From Lampris incognitus (Eukaryota; Chordata; Actinopteri; Lampriformes; Lampridae): 64,000 bases of DNA. The notes below the pieces were generated by a model. The model was not told the DNA's origin and did not search any database. It worked only from the letters and a program-made list of their open reading frames with translations. The stretch lies in the NCBI RefSeq assembly GCF_029633865.1, contig NC_079213.1, positions 107,834,942 to 107,898,941 of the forward strand, read 5' to 3'. Within the stretch, counting starts at the first letter, position 1. The number at the start of each line of letters is the position of its first letter. Positions 11,056 to 24,000 of this stretch are shown here, in pieces. The position numbers and the translations under genes were made by a program.

Positions 11056-11465
11056 TGTCCGGGTAGCATAGTGGTCTATTCTGTTGCCTACCAACATGGG
11101 GACCGCCGGTTCGAATCCCCGTGTTACGTCCAGCTTGGTTGGGCATCCCTACAGATACAATTGGCTGAGCCTGCGGGTGGGAAGCCGGCGGTGGTTATGT
11201 GCCCTGGTCATTGCACTAGCGCCTCCTCTGGTCGGTCGGTCAGGGCGCCTGTTCGGGGGGAGGGGGAACTGGGGGGAATAGCGTGATCCTCCCACGCACT
11301 ATGGCCCCCTGGTGAAACTCCTCACTGTCTGGTGAAAAGAAGCGGCTGGCGACTCCACGTGTATCGGAGGAGGCATGTGGTGGATCGGCAGAGTGGGTGG
11401 AGCAGCGACCAGGACAGCTCGGAAGAGTGGAGTAATTTGCCAAAATTCTATTGGGTAGAAAAAGC
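11056..11465 (+). mobile_element. tRNA-derived SINE, family A
   Basis: Begins ggtgtccgggtagcatagtg, with box B ggttcgaatcc at about 11108-11118, the shared agaagcggctggcgactcca body and an A/G-rich tail near 11460. Confidence 0.85.
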
Positions 11466-12706
11466 GGGGGGGGGCAGGGGGGTCTAGCAACTATGAAATT
11501 GACAGTCATGAATTATTTAACCAGCTTCTGTGGGGAAAATAGCTGGAAAAGTTCTTGAGGAACTTCCAAAGTGGAACCGGGGTATCGCATATCGAGAGCT
11601 GACAATTGTTCCACTATTCTTGATGTCAACATTTTGAGAACGACTATTCATCACCGAGCTCCACGTTTACAGCCTACTTAAGCAGCGGTTTTAGCTATTT
11701 ACTCATTTGCCAAGCTGAAATCTAAAGTGAAAAATGGGCTTCGACAGACTAAACGGCTTAATAGAAGGGATGGTCACAAGCTGGGGAACGCAAATGTCGT
11801 ACTAAACCTGTCTTGAGACACCAGCAGTAAAAAACCCTACTTCATGTCCATCTTCCGATAGTCGATACAAATTCGTGCCATCGAGACATGATGCAGCGAT
11901 GTCTTAAATGCAGAAATTTAGCTGCTGGTAGTGTTTAGAGCCAACTTAGAAAGTCATAGGTTGCAAAAATATAATTAAAATGTGACTCAAGGATCGCCAA
12001 ACCCTGTGGGAGGAACACGTGTTCAGAATCTAAACGGGAACGGTGGTCGTCTAAATCCGGTGTCACTTAAGTCCCACGTCAAAACAGCACGTCACCTTCC
12101 ATTTCCTCTAGCACAGACCCTTGGATTTGTTGTTAATTGGGAGAGTCCACCCCAAATTCCCTCATGTGCCTCTTGTCATCCCAGCAGTCACTGTCTGTTA
12201 GCAGGAACAAGTCTTTCTTGAAGCGGAGGCAGACTCGTCACATAGTTCTTTCAACCTGCACTTCGTTTGTCTTCACAATCGCACAAAGCCGTCCAGAGCG
12301 AACGGAAAGTTGTACACTTTCCCTCGGATTCATCTCCTGGGAGAATAAAACGGTCATCCCCGGTAATGCATATGAGTGTTGTAGTTCATTTGCTCGACAA
12401 CGGTCATTAACTTTTCTCTTCAGGGTCGATTTCCGTTTGATTCATTAACAGGCCCACTTCACAACAGCCGGCTGCTGACGAGTGGGACAACAGACACACA
12501 TTCTGTCTGTCTGTTGTCGACGCTGGCAGCCATGAGTTTTTCTTTTTGTTGCTCTTCTCAGTTGGGGAGTAACTAAGCCGGTGGACTGACAGTAAAGCAA
12601 TTATGTCAGATTTGGACCAAAATTTAAATTGATGTTTTCCAACATCACTTATTACTTAAATCATCATGTGTTTTGTACTGTTTACTAAGAAACAAGTAGA
12701 AAAGGT
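11466..12706. other. Non-coding stretch, nothing firm
   Basis: A short frame near 12100-12140 contains LGFVVNWES, which faintly recalls retroelement reverse transcriptases. The resemblance does not continue on either side. Otherwise empty. Confidence 0.4.
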
Positions 12707-12973
12707 CAGAGCTGGCTCTCCGCATAGGCCGACAAGGCCCAGGCCTAGGGCCCAAATTTCCGAGGGGGACCCAAAATTATGGGGGAAGGGGGGAAATATA
12801 TTTAAAAAATAAGTATTATTTTATTAGTAGCATTTTTTTTAACATATCAACAATTCCTATGACACTTACACGCCAAATTAATATATTGCATTTTACTTTT
12901 CATGTTGTTGGGGGGTGGGGGGCCCAAAATGGAGGCGAGGCCTAGGGCCCATTAACGTCATGATCCGGCCCTG
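12707..12973. mobile_element. hAT-like non-autonomous element
   Basis: 267-bp element with ends CAGAGCTGG and, on the other strand, CAGGGCCGGATCATGACG. It is flanked by a perfect 8-bp duplication gaaaaggt (12699-12706 and 12974-12981). The interior has two gcctagggcccaaa-type blocks in opposite halves. The right end resembles the left end of the larger element at 62222-62967 (CATGGCCGGATCA), so the two are probably related. Confidence 0.75.
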
Positions 12974-12981
12974 GAAAAGGT

Positions 12982-14999
12982 AGAATTCAGCTTTTCTATT
13001 TATCGCTTTAAGAGCGCCCCCTAGTTCAGCTTCTCTCAGGGGAAGTTTTTTTTTTTCCCATCAGAAACGCTCATCAAAATACAGCCAGTCAGGCCCACCT
13101 TTACCACCAACTTCTCACGCAAAGGTCAGCTCATGAATATTAATGAGGACTAGACCACCCTCCAACACACATTTCTGTAGACAGCTATGGACACATAAGT
13201 ATTAAAAAAAAACCCCAATGTTCATTTTCAAATAAAAATGTGGTGCTGAATGTTTTATAATTTTGTGTTTAAGTTTTTCAGATGAGACGTTAAATGTGAT
13301 AACTGATTTCAGTACGGCTGTAACAAGAGGTTGTAACTGTCATATCTTAGTAAACAGTACAGGGAGGGAAAAATAGGTTGCAAAGTGTCGACTGAAATGT
13401 GTTTAAAAGAGACAAATGACTTTTTAGTCTAAGGTTGGAGATGGTGAAATTTTTTGAAAGTTTGTGCAACGTGAAATAACGGTGTTATGCGAGGGTGAGG
13501 AATATGACCGGTATTTTAATTAAAATAAAACTAATAGGTCAAATTAAACCCCGAAGCAAAAAAAAAAAAAAAATTACGCTCAACAACAACGGAATTTGAT
13601 TAAACCAACCAAGAACATTGGGTATAACAAGTTAAAACAGGTAACTGGTGGCAAGTACTTTATTTTTATTGAAAACTTTATTCCTCATTTGCCCCTTTGG
13701 CCATTGTCAGTGTCATTAATAAATGAGCCACAACATAGTAGTGGCCTCACATTTTCACAAAAAAATAATAAATCAGATTTCGTCGTAGGCCAACAAATAA
13801 CACTAACGTTGTGTGGTTGTTTTACAATTTCTCACGTCTGCCTTTTAAACAAACAGGGGGGAAAAAAAGCCGTCAAGTTTCTCTAATCTGTTTATCCTCA
13901 GGTGCCCTAGAGGAAAAAGAAAGAGCCTCGTTTTAGCATTAATGAACACTAATTATTACAGATGGACTCCCGAAGGTATCCTTGTAATTAAGAGCCCCCC
14001 CCCCTTCCCCCCCTCAAACACAAACACACCCACGGCTTTGCCAGCGGTGCAGGCTCCTAGAGGACTAAACAAATAGGCCCCAGGAGCCGTGTGAAGTGCA
14101 GATCCCCTAAGCTTTATTATTAACTTGCAACTTAATCGTCTCACTAATTATCCCCATAGTACCTTACTGGGCCCTCTTTATATAACCGTTTGTTTGTGTG
14201 TTTGTTCGTTTATCACTTTTCAGTACATGCACAAACTGTGCTTCTGTTAGGCTGCTCAGTGTGCAACACAATGTCCAGATAAATCCCCGAAACTGGTGTA
14301 ACGTTACTGGAGAGCCGGGCCAAATACGAGTATTTCCATCCATCCAGCTGTCTGTCTGCATGTTTCTGTCCATTAGTCCCTTCCTCTGTCGACTCCCACT
14401 TCGCTGTTGGTACAGACTTTAAATGTATAGTGGATAACACAGTACTGGCCAAATAGGTTTCGTATCCTTCCCCCCACGGCCTCGGTGAGAGGGAAGACGG
14501 CAACAACAAAAAAGAAGGAAGACATTCTTTGTAAAAGCTGGGAGATTCCCAGTAAGCACAGGCGCGTTGTGGGAGAGGAGGAAGTAAACCCCTGTCTGTT
14601 GGGACGTGAGTGGGGCTGGGTATGGAACCTGAGCTCAGTTCCAGCTGGTCGGGTTCACCTTTGTGCCTTTGAGCCCAGCACGAGCGGTAGTTCCATGGGA
14701 AACATGCAGCTCCTGGCACTGCAAGGCGCTGAGCGAGCGTCCACGTATTCATTTCCACGGCACATTTACAAGCCTTGGTGACCTTCACAAGGCCTTCCAC
14801 ACCTCTCGCCCGAGGCTGCTTCACTTTTGTCCATTACCTCTCCATTAGAGGGGAGTGGGGAGACACATGCCGCCCCCGTTGTTGGGATGGACTCGGTGGC
14901 AGTATTTCATAGCCCACTTACTGATGTCACTCGGGGGCCATATCACCTGTGTGGCGGTCGTTTAGATATCTTGAAGAAGCACATAAAACGATAAATGAG
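12982..14999. other. Non-coding stretch, AT-rich, no gene recognised
   Basis: Unique AT-rich sequence with homopolymer runs (poly-A at 13558-13573, poly-C near 13996). A 203-codon minus-strand open frame at 14213-14824 has no domain-like character or splice context and is judged chance. Confidence 0.45.
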
Positions 15000-15412
15000 C
15001 ATCTGGGTGGCGTAGCGGTCTACTCCGTTGCCTACCAATATGGGGATCGCCGGTTCGAATCCCCGTGTTACCTCCGGCTTGGTCGGGCGTCCCTACAGAC
15101 ACAATTGGCCGTGTCTGCGGGTGGGAAGCCGGATGTGGGTGTGTGTCCTGATCGCTGCACTAGCGCCTCCTCTGGTCAATAGGGGCACCTGTCCGGGGGG
15201 GGGGGGATAGCATGATCCTCCCATGTGCTACATCCCCCTGGTGAAACTCCTCACTGTCAGGTGAAAAGAAGCGGCTGGCGACTCCACATGTATGGGAGGA
15301 GGCGTGTGGTAGTCTGCAGCCCTCCCCCCGGATCGACAGAGGGGGTGGAGCAGCGACCGGGACGGCTCGGAAGAGTGGGGTAATTGGCCGGGCACAATCG
15401 GGGAGAAAAAAG
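15000..15412 (+). mobile_element. tRNA-derived SINE, family A
   Basis: Starts catctgggtggcgtagcgg, box B ggttcgaatcc at about 15051-15061, shared agaagcggctggcgactcca body, A-rich end near 15410. Confidence 0.85.
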
Positions 15413-15692
15413 CTAAATCAAAAATACAAGAATGTATTTCAGCACAACAATTATGAGAGAGCGAGTGCCGCTACACAAACATGGGGTAGTTTCTCTGTAC
15501 CTGTGTGGCCCCTCCCTGATTACATGGCTAGCCTTAACCTTACCTTAACTCTGATCCTAATCCTGAGTCTAATGCTAAAACCAAATCCTACCCCTAAAAT
15601 AGCCCTTTGAAGAAGGGAGGACCAGCCCAAATGTCCTCCGTTTGCAAAAATGTCCTCAACTCTTACGGTTAGAGACTCAAATGCAGCTGAAC

Positions 15693-15694
15693 GC

Positions 15695-15769
<75 letters not shown>

Positions 15770-15800
15770 CCCTCTCTCTCTCTCTCTCTCCCTCTCTCTC

Positions 15801-15864
<64 letters not shown>
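15693..15864. repeat. Long (TC)n microsatellite
   Basis: About 170 bp of almost uninterrupted CT dinucleotides with occasional CC or CA breaks, the longest simple array in the window. It gives long spurious Ser/Leu-rich frames on + and Arg/Glu-rich frames on -. Confidence 0.95.
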
Positions 15865-15867
<3 letters not shown>

Positions 15868-17054
15868 CAGGAAGCCTGGCCGCAGATTTAACAGTTTGAA
15901 TAAAACTCTTTCCGCTCTCTAATCTGTATGTATCCCCCCCCCCCCCAACATGCCCTCATCCCTCTTCTTCCCTCTCTACCTCCACCATCATCCCCCTCTC
16001 CTCTGTATATTGTTGATAATCATAACGATAGTGTTGGATCACGTTTTCACCGACCTTGAACTAATGCGTTTTAGTTTATCTTCCAGATGGGGCTGTGAGT
16101 GACATACGTGTGTGTGTCTGTGTGTGTGTGTGTGTGTGATGTGAGCAAAGCGGAGTCGAGGTCACCTGTTCCGCTCTCGTTTTGGTGCGCCGTCTGATTT
16201 CCAACGGAGACTTTGTTTCATTAATCCGGCCAAGGAAATGTATTTGTGGGAGTTATCACGCCCCAGGCGGCGCCTCCCCTGGCACGGCTCCTCGTGGAGG
16301 CCGCTAGAAAGAACTCCAGGGTGCTCGTTTTCGGCCCAACCAGTGCCGAGCCTCCTGATTGAAATGTACAGTTTGTAAGTTTCTCTGTGTGTGTGTGTGT
16401 GTGTGTGTATGAGGGATGGTGGTTCTGAAATGATGTGAACTCTAAGACACTTTAATGTCTCACTTAAATGCCTTCCGAGAGAGGTTTCTCTCCATGAGGT
16501 AAGACGTGACACCTTCTAGACTGACATGCCTCAACCGCCATTTTGTTTTTGTTGTGTCCGGCCTCTTGCATATCTGCCCGTTTGTCTCATTTTCAGTGAC
16601 GCCGTTTTGGTTTTTCTTTCTGCGCATGCGTCATGTCCTCCGTCTTGTGACTTGTGTATGATTTTGTGATGCACAATGTGCCCCTGAAGGAGGTTCACTA
16701 CTCTGCCACCTGGCTGCCATGTGTGTGTTTTTGTTTTTTTTTCTTCTCCGCATCCAGTTGAAATCCCGTTAAACCGTACTGTGGTGATGCAACGCCGCGT
16801 GATGTTGTGCAACGCTGCAGCGACATGAAATGATGGAAAGTGTGTACGTGGTGTTGTGCACTCTGTCCCCGTCACACACGTGTTTACATTTTGTGGCGCT
16901 GCAGCCTTGCTCCAACTCGTGCTTGCACTCCATTAATGCCGATGACCCTGATCTTCATATTCAACCTCGCTAATTTCATTTTGTTGCTCCGTTTCCCCCC
17001 TTTTGCCTCACCTCCGTGTCCCCTCCTTCTCTCTGTCCTCCCCTCCTTCCCCAG
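15865..17054. other. Upstream flank of the C1orf226-like exon
   Basis: Contains GT microsatellites (about 16110-16138 and 16386-16408) and unique sequence. The last ~60 bases form a pyrimidine-rich tract ending in ccccag, the splice acceptor of the next exon. Whether a separate promoter lies here cannot be told. Confidence 0.5.
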
Positions 17055-17251
17055 TCGATCAGAGTATGTTTGAGAACTCGGTGGCACAGCAGCAGAGTCC
17101 CCAGAGCTCCAGGCCAGCCCAGCATTTAGCTCGCCGCTCCCCAGCATCAGCCAACCCCAGCTCGGCCGCCGCCTCCTTCGACAGCCCCTCCTCCGGAGGG
17201 CAGCAGAGGCTGAAAAACGCCATCAACCTGGGCAAAGCTGTGGGGGCAAAG
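17055..17251 (+). CDS. C1orf226: C1orf226-like, first coding exon seen
   Basis: Acceptor ccttccccag precedes 17055 and donor gtcggc follows 17251. The exon opens with two bases completing a codon, then Asp-Gln-Ser, then the ATG at 17066 that matches the human start MFEN. It encodes 62 residues to the junction GAK, in phase 0. The Ser/Pro/Ala-rich middle (residues ~8-47) is low-complexity; the conserved [14 protein letters not shown] ends the exon. An acceptor directly before in-frame codons means the exon can also be spliced to upstream exons, as in a NOS1AP read-through. Confidence 0.88.
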
Positions 17252-17529
17252 GTCGGCACAACACAACCAGTAACACGTCATACAATTCTGCCGAGCCTAA
17301 ATCCTGTATTCTTAACACGTCTGCTATAAGATAGGACTAGGCAAATAATTCACCATTGCCATATCGGGGGACATACAGTTTTATTGTCTAGGTTGATGAT
17401 AATGAGAATCTACTACCTAAAATACTAAACTAGTGTTGGTTTGATGTACTTTACATTACCCAACAGTTCAATGTGATGAACTTCAGTTGGATTCGTCAGT
17501 ATTTTTGTATACAGTATTTAAGCAGATAT

Positions 17530-17582
<53 letters not shown>

Positions 17583-17986
17583 TGGCATGGTGGCACAGTG
17601 GTTAGCGCGGTCGCCTCACAGCAAGAAGGTCTTGGGTTCGAGCCCCGGGTAGTCCAACCTTGGTGGGTCACCCTGGGTCGTTCTCTGCGTGGGTTTCCTC
17701 CGGGGGCTCCGGTTTCCTCCCACAGACCAAAGACATGTAGGTCAGGTGAATTGGCCGTACTACATTGTCCCTAGGTATGAATGTTTGTGTGTCAGTGTCG
17801 GCCCGTCCAGGGTGTCTCCCCGCCTGCCGCCCAGTGACTGCTGGAATAGGCTCCAGCATCCCTGTGGCCCTGAGAGCAGGATAAGCGGTTCAGCTAATGG
17901 ATGGCTGCATATATAAAATCCAGTGAGTCAAGTAAATTCTTTGAGACAGTACAAGCCTGTTTCATGCCATAAGCAATCATCAGCTG

Positions 17987-18028
<42 letters not shown>

Positions 18029-21000
18029 CTGGGTAGATGAAGCTCGTTAGCCTGTCGGGCAGTTCACCTAGAAGGAAAACTCTGATTTAAAACCTCCGCT
18101 GCCTTGCGGGTATACTCTTATACGGGAAAGGCTTCGGGAAGAAAACCTGAGGAAAAATCTGCATCCGTCTCCATTGCCAGTCATCTCGCTAGTCTTGCCA
18201 CAGGTAGTAGGTGGTCTCAGGCGAGAGAGTGGGATTGATGATGCGCAACTCTTCCTCACCTTAATCGTCGTGCAAGTCATCAGTCATCCGTTACAGAATG
18301 ACTAGATGGTCCTCGTCACTGTGACATGAATAACTATACTATATATATATATATAGTATAAAATTCCCTTTGATTATAAAATATCACACTAGCACTTATA
18401 CATACATATAACCAGGAACAATTTGTCATTCCATCTTTTGCACTACGTACACCAAAGGAAGAAATTCCATTTCCCCCAGCCCACAGCAGTGCAACCCAAA
18501 AGACAAAAACACGTATCCAAAACAACACTACCAAAAACATAGCACTTATACATAATAGTGTCTTTAGAGTAGAGCGGAGAATAGAAACCCACACCAAACG
18601 AGGATGTTTTCCATCAAGTGATGACGCAGTACGTCAGTTGGCGGGCAGAAAAAAGCTGTTTCTGACTCTCTAGGGTGACAGTCAATCGGGATGAACTGCC
18701 GGGTGATTTTCTATGCGATCCCTGTTACAGACAGACCGAGGTCAAATGTCAAAGAATTTCCAGAAAGGATATTTAGAAATGTTCAGGATTGTGGTTTTAA
18801 AACACACACACAGAGTAATCAACACAGAACCATGCAAAACTACTCATCTTTCCAGATGGCTTCTGGGAATGCTGAGCCAGTAATGCCGAGCACACACCGA
18901 AGGATTTTCAAGTATCGGAAGAGCATCACACGTATCCAGACCTCTTTTCCATCCTGGTTGTGCGCACACACTATGGGAACAGGAAGGACGAGTAATGGCA
19001 GGGGGATCCCACATTGTGTGATTGGCTGTTTGACGGCTCTGCATGGAAATATGCGTCATCGCCATGCATAACATCGCACACACTACAGGAGCCAAGACTG
19101 AAGTCAAACCAGTCGGATATTCTCACACGTAGCAACGGACTTGATCACAAGAGGCTTTGTCCGCCTCACATTAAACACCCTCATACCACGCTCACAGGGA
19201 GTACCGGTCTCTGATTGGCTGGAGGGTGTTCGTTAAAGCCTTATAATACACACACAGTTCGGCTCAAGTTGAATCACTGTTCTAAATTCAACGCTGGCCA
19301 TTAGGTTGTTACGTAACCACAGCAACACGCGGAACATTCAGGGGCTGTCTTTTGCTTCAGAACCTTATAAAGCAGAACCTCTTAATTCTGAGTCTAAAAC
19401 ATTCAGCCAAAAATAAGTGAATGCTTTTTATTTTTCCTCTTTGGTAAGTGACCTTTCTGTAAATGGGATAATCCACTCCAAGGCGCGTGTTTAAGGATTT
19501 TGAACACTCAGTGTGACACATCCATGCTAATGTCTTCATGGCTTCCTCATGAGCTTGAAAATCCTGGCTGGAATCCTTTGGCGTGTGCTCGGCTTAATGG
19601 AGATGCAGGATAGGATTCCCTCGTGGACACCGACTCCGCGTTTTGATCATGCATTATGATGAGATCATCATAACTCCTAATTATCCCAGCTCTTTGTTTT
19701 TCAAACTTCCGTGTACTCTTTTCTCCTCCCACTTTCTGACCTCAGGTCAATGACCTGTTACGGAGAAAGGAGCCCAGTCACTTAGGAGACATCGGGGTCA
19801 CAGAGGTCAACAAGAACGTTGGAGTCGTGTGGAGCTGCATGGAACAGCTCAACCAGACTACGACTAACAGGTGTTAACACACACACACAGGAATGTTTTT
19901 CTCAAAGGCTTGAATGGCCTGAAAAAAAATTACATCGAAACTCAACGCTGCTTTATTTAACTCGATCAAGAATACAATAACATACATGCAGAGACAAACA
20001 AGCAGATTCAGCAGCAGAGCCACCAGGTACTGGTCAAGAAACAACAGGTTGACTTGATAAAGCAGTCAGACATGATTTTTTTTTTTTAGACAGCCAGTTT
20101 GAATTCTTAAAATGTTTGGATAGGTGCGCTGCTCAAGAGATTGTACTCCAGCTGTGTCGTGCCAACTTTCATGGCAGCCGGTATTACACCCACGGTACTT
20201 GGGTTTTCTTGTTAAAGGAATACATTAGGCGCAACATTCCAGTCACCCCTTCACCCTGTGTGTGAGAGAAAAAGAGGGAGCAGAGCTCAGGTCACACAGG
20301 AGTTATATACGGTCGATGCGAACCTGAGGGAGGGAGGTCCATGCAGAGCACAAGGGCACAAAAGAAAATCTTCAGGATTGTGCACGGGGATAGACCCAAT
20401 AGCGACAGCTCCTTGCGGGCGAAGGCTACACGAAATAGAACAGAAACTTCTCGATATCTTTATTGACCAGAGGAGTGTTTTCCATGATTTAAGTTAGAGA
20501 ATCATACCACACACATGACAATAGGACCAATAGCCTCCTTATTTCACTAAATACTTCATGCTAAATAACAAAATGTTACACTCTCGAAGGTGTCATTTTT
20601 GGTGCTTTATATCACTTGCGTGATTACAACAATAGCTAACCCACCTCGCTCTCTGTGCACGCGCAGCATCAAGTCAGTGCTCAACAGAAGCATTATTCAG
20701 TCAAAAGAAACCTTTTGCCCACACATTTTCTTAATTTGCAAATCTCCAATTCTGGGGATCTTTTATTTATTATTCAAAGTGGTATTATTGTTCGTACTGT
20801 CTTTTCCATGGATTGTCACCCATGGCGTTAAGGTCAAGGGGGAGGTTATAATGTTACAATTTCATTTAGCAGACGCTTTTATCCAAAGCAACGTACATCT
20901 GAGAGTTAATACAACACAAGCAAGGATCTAGTTAGGAGGCGACAATGCAAGTAAGTGCCAAAAAGCCATCCAACCAAGCCCTCAATGGTGGAACAGGCAC

Positions 21001-24000
21001 AGGATGATAGATTGGAAGGCTGCAGCAGAAATGAGCCCCCCAGTCATCTTGGACTCAATGCCTCTGGATCCTTCCTGACCCAGATCTGTGAAGGACCGTG
21101 TGTTGGCTGTCTGTGCACTAGTCTCCCTATGTTAAACAAAGTCACATACAGGCGTCCTCCATAAAGGGAATCCACCCTAACATCCCAGATTAAGTCCTAT
21201 GGCGACGGGGGCAGGATTGAGATCTGGAAGCCCCTAGTCATAAGCAGGCACAGCAGGTGTTGGGTGCTAGATTCAGTCTCTAGGCTGCTGGAATGAGGTA
21301 GAAAGAGCCCTTTGGTAGCTACACCCACGACTGAGCAGCCCTCTTTAGGTTCCAGTCTGCTCACCCACCTGGGTGAGGGGCTAGCAAAGGTGCTTGAAAC
21401 CTCCTGACTGGATTACCACATCCAGAGGGATCACCTCACATGAACTTTGAAGCCTGGAATGTGTGTACACTGATGTATAGTGCAACCAGTGACAGACCGG
21501 AGGGGAAGAACTGCAATCATTGCTAGAGAACTGAAGAGATGCCAGATTGACATAGTTGCCCTTTCTGAAACCCAATGGACAGACGAAGGACAACTGAAGG
21601 AGAAGGGTGGCTACACTTTCTTCTGGAAAGGAAAAGCTGCCGATGAGCCCAGGATCTATGGCATGGGATTTGCCATCAGGAACCACATCATCAGCCACCT
21701 GTCGGAATTTCCTGTGGCGATCCGTTTGGTGCTTGCCAACAACCAGATGGCAGCAGTTGTGAGTGCCTATACCCCTACTTTAGACTCTGAAGAGTAAGTA
21801 AAAGAGGCCTGCTTAGATGAGACACTGTCAAGAATCCTCAAGGAGGATAAGGTTATTCTCCTAGGAAACTTCCAATGCCAGGATTGACACCTCTGGAAGG
21901 GCGCTATAGGAAAGGAAGGCATTGGGAACATCAACTCCAACATAGTTCTGCTTCTTAGCAAATGTGCTCAGTACGACCTCACCATCACTAACACTGTTTT
22001 GCCAGAAAAACAAATTTGTGGCACCTCCTTAACTGTCATTGTATGAACCAGGACCACCGTGATGTGAGCATCACGAGGGCCATGATCGATACAGATCATC
22101 CGCTCCACAATGTCCATCAAATGAAGAGGGTTCAAAAGAAGCAGATCCAGCCAAGACTTAACCTTGAAAGCCTGAATGAAACTGCCACCCAGCAGCAACT
22201 TCAGGCCTCTCTTGAGGAAACCCTTCAACAGGAATATCCTGATGATATTGAGAAGCACTGGAGTCTGCTCAGGTCCACCATCTGCGACACTTGCAAATCC
22301 ACCCTTGGGTACAAGTCCAGAAAACACCAGGACTGGTTTGATGAAAATGGCACAGAGCTAGAACAGCCCATCTCCAAGAAAAGGAGGGCCTTTGATGCCT
22401 GGCAAAATGATGTGGCCTGAGGGCACTTAAGAACTCTTAGTGGACAGAAAAGGCTCTGGAAATCCAGCAACTGGCAGACTCGGGTGACACCAGAGGCTTT
22501 TTCAGTGCTGCTAAGGCCGTCTATGGTCCAAGCAACCGCAGCTTAAACCCCCTGCGCTCAAAGGACGGATAGGAGCTGCTGAAGGACAACGAGTCAGTCT
22601 ATTAACACCAGATGGAAGGAGCACTTCCAGGAACTCCTCAACCAGAAAAGCACAGCTGAACCAAATATTGCCAGCCACATTCCCCAGAGAAAACATTGGG
22701 GAACCTCCCACCATGACAGAGGTTCAAGATGCCATCAAGAGCCTAAAGAACAACAAAGCCACCGGTCCAGATGGCACCCCAGCTGAGATCTTAGAGGAAG
22801 GTGGACCGGAGCTCTTGTACCACACCCACGCCCTCGTCAAGATCTGGGAAAAAGAAGAACTTCCCTCAGAACTTAGGGACGCTCTAATAGTGGCCATATT
22901 CAAGAAAGGGGACAAGGCAGAATGTGAAAACTACAGGAGCCTCTCACTCCTGTCAACAACAGGCAAAGTCCTCACTCGCATCCTGGTAAACTGAGTGCTA
23001 CCACTGGCTGAGGAAGTGTTCCCAGAATCTCAGTGTAGCTTCCGCCCATCCAGAGGTACGGCAGACATGATATTTACACACCGACTCTATAAAAAATGTT
23101 GTGAACAAAGGCAGCCTTTGCTCCACAGAGCCTGGTGGTCTACGGAGTCATACTATCAAGATATGGTTGCCCCCTGACAAATGCATCAGAATATTGAGGC
23201 TTCTATATGATGGCATGTCAGTCACAGCCCTTCACTGTGCAAACAAGGATGCATCATCACACCCACTCCGTTTGCCATATTTATTGCTGCCATACTCCAC
23301 CTCATTGGCTAAGAGCTGCCATGGGGGATCCCAATCCTATACAGAACAGATGGCAGGTAGGTTCAAGGCCAAGAGCAAAGTCTGCAACACCACCATCATT
23401 GAGCTTCAGTATGCAGACGACCACACCATTGCAGCACACTCCACTCCGCAGAAGACCTCGACGACATTCTGAATGCCCTTACCAAGGCATACAGAGCCCT
23501 GGGTCTAACATTAAACACATCAAGAAGACCCAGATCCTATATCAACCTCCACCCAGCCCACCATAAAAGTGAACAAAATTCTTTAAAAGTTGATCACTTC
23601 CCCTACCTTGGCAGCCTTCTCTCCTCAAAAGCTGAAATCAACTCTGAGGTCAACCATCACCTGAGAGCCCTGGAACAATACCACCAAAGATCCTGAGGAT
23701 CAACTGGAAAGACAGATGTGCCAACATGACTAGCATCACCACCACAATAATGCAGCACCACCTCCAATGGACGGGCCATGGAATCTGCATGTCCAAAACA
23801 TGTCTCCCCAAACAGATCCTGTATTCCCAGCAGGCAAAAGAAACGTTTCAAGGACAATATCAAGGCTAGTCTGAAGAAATTCAACATCACATTGAGCAAC
23901 TTGGAGCATATTGCATATTGCATTCCACCTGAAGACCCACAAGTAAGACAACCCAACTTGCTTCGAGTGACCACTGATGATGATTGTTTGTACTGCTGTC

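Noticed and set aside
12030..12200. LGFVVNWES motif resembling a DIRS-like reverse transcriptase
   Set aside because: Only nine residues match and neither side continues the domain.
14213..14824. 203-codon open frame on the minus strand
   Set aside because: No domain-like pattern, no splice context, and Cys/Trp-scattered composition of random sequence. Length alone is not convincing in 64 kb.
15520..15922. Overlapping Ser/Leu and Arg/Glu frames
   Set aside because: Translation of the long (TC)n microsatellite.
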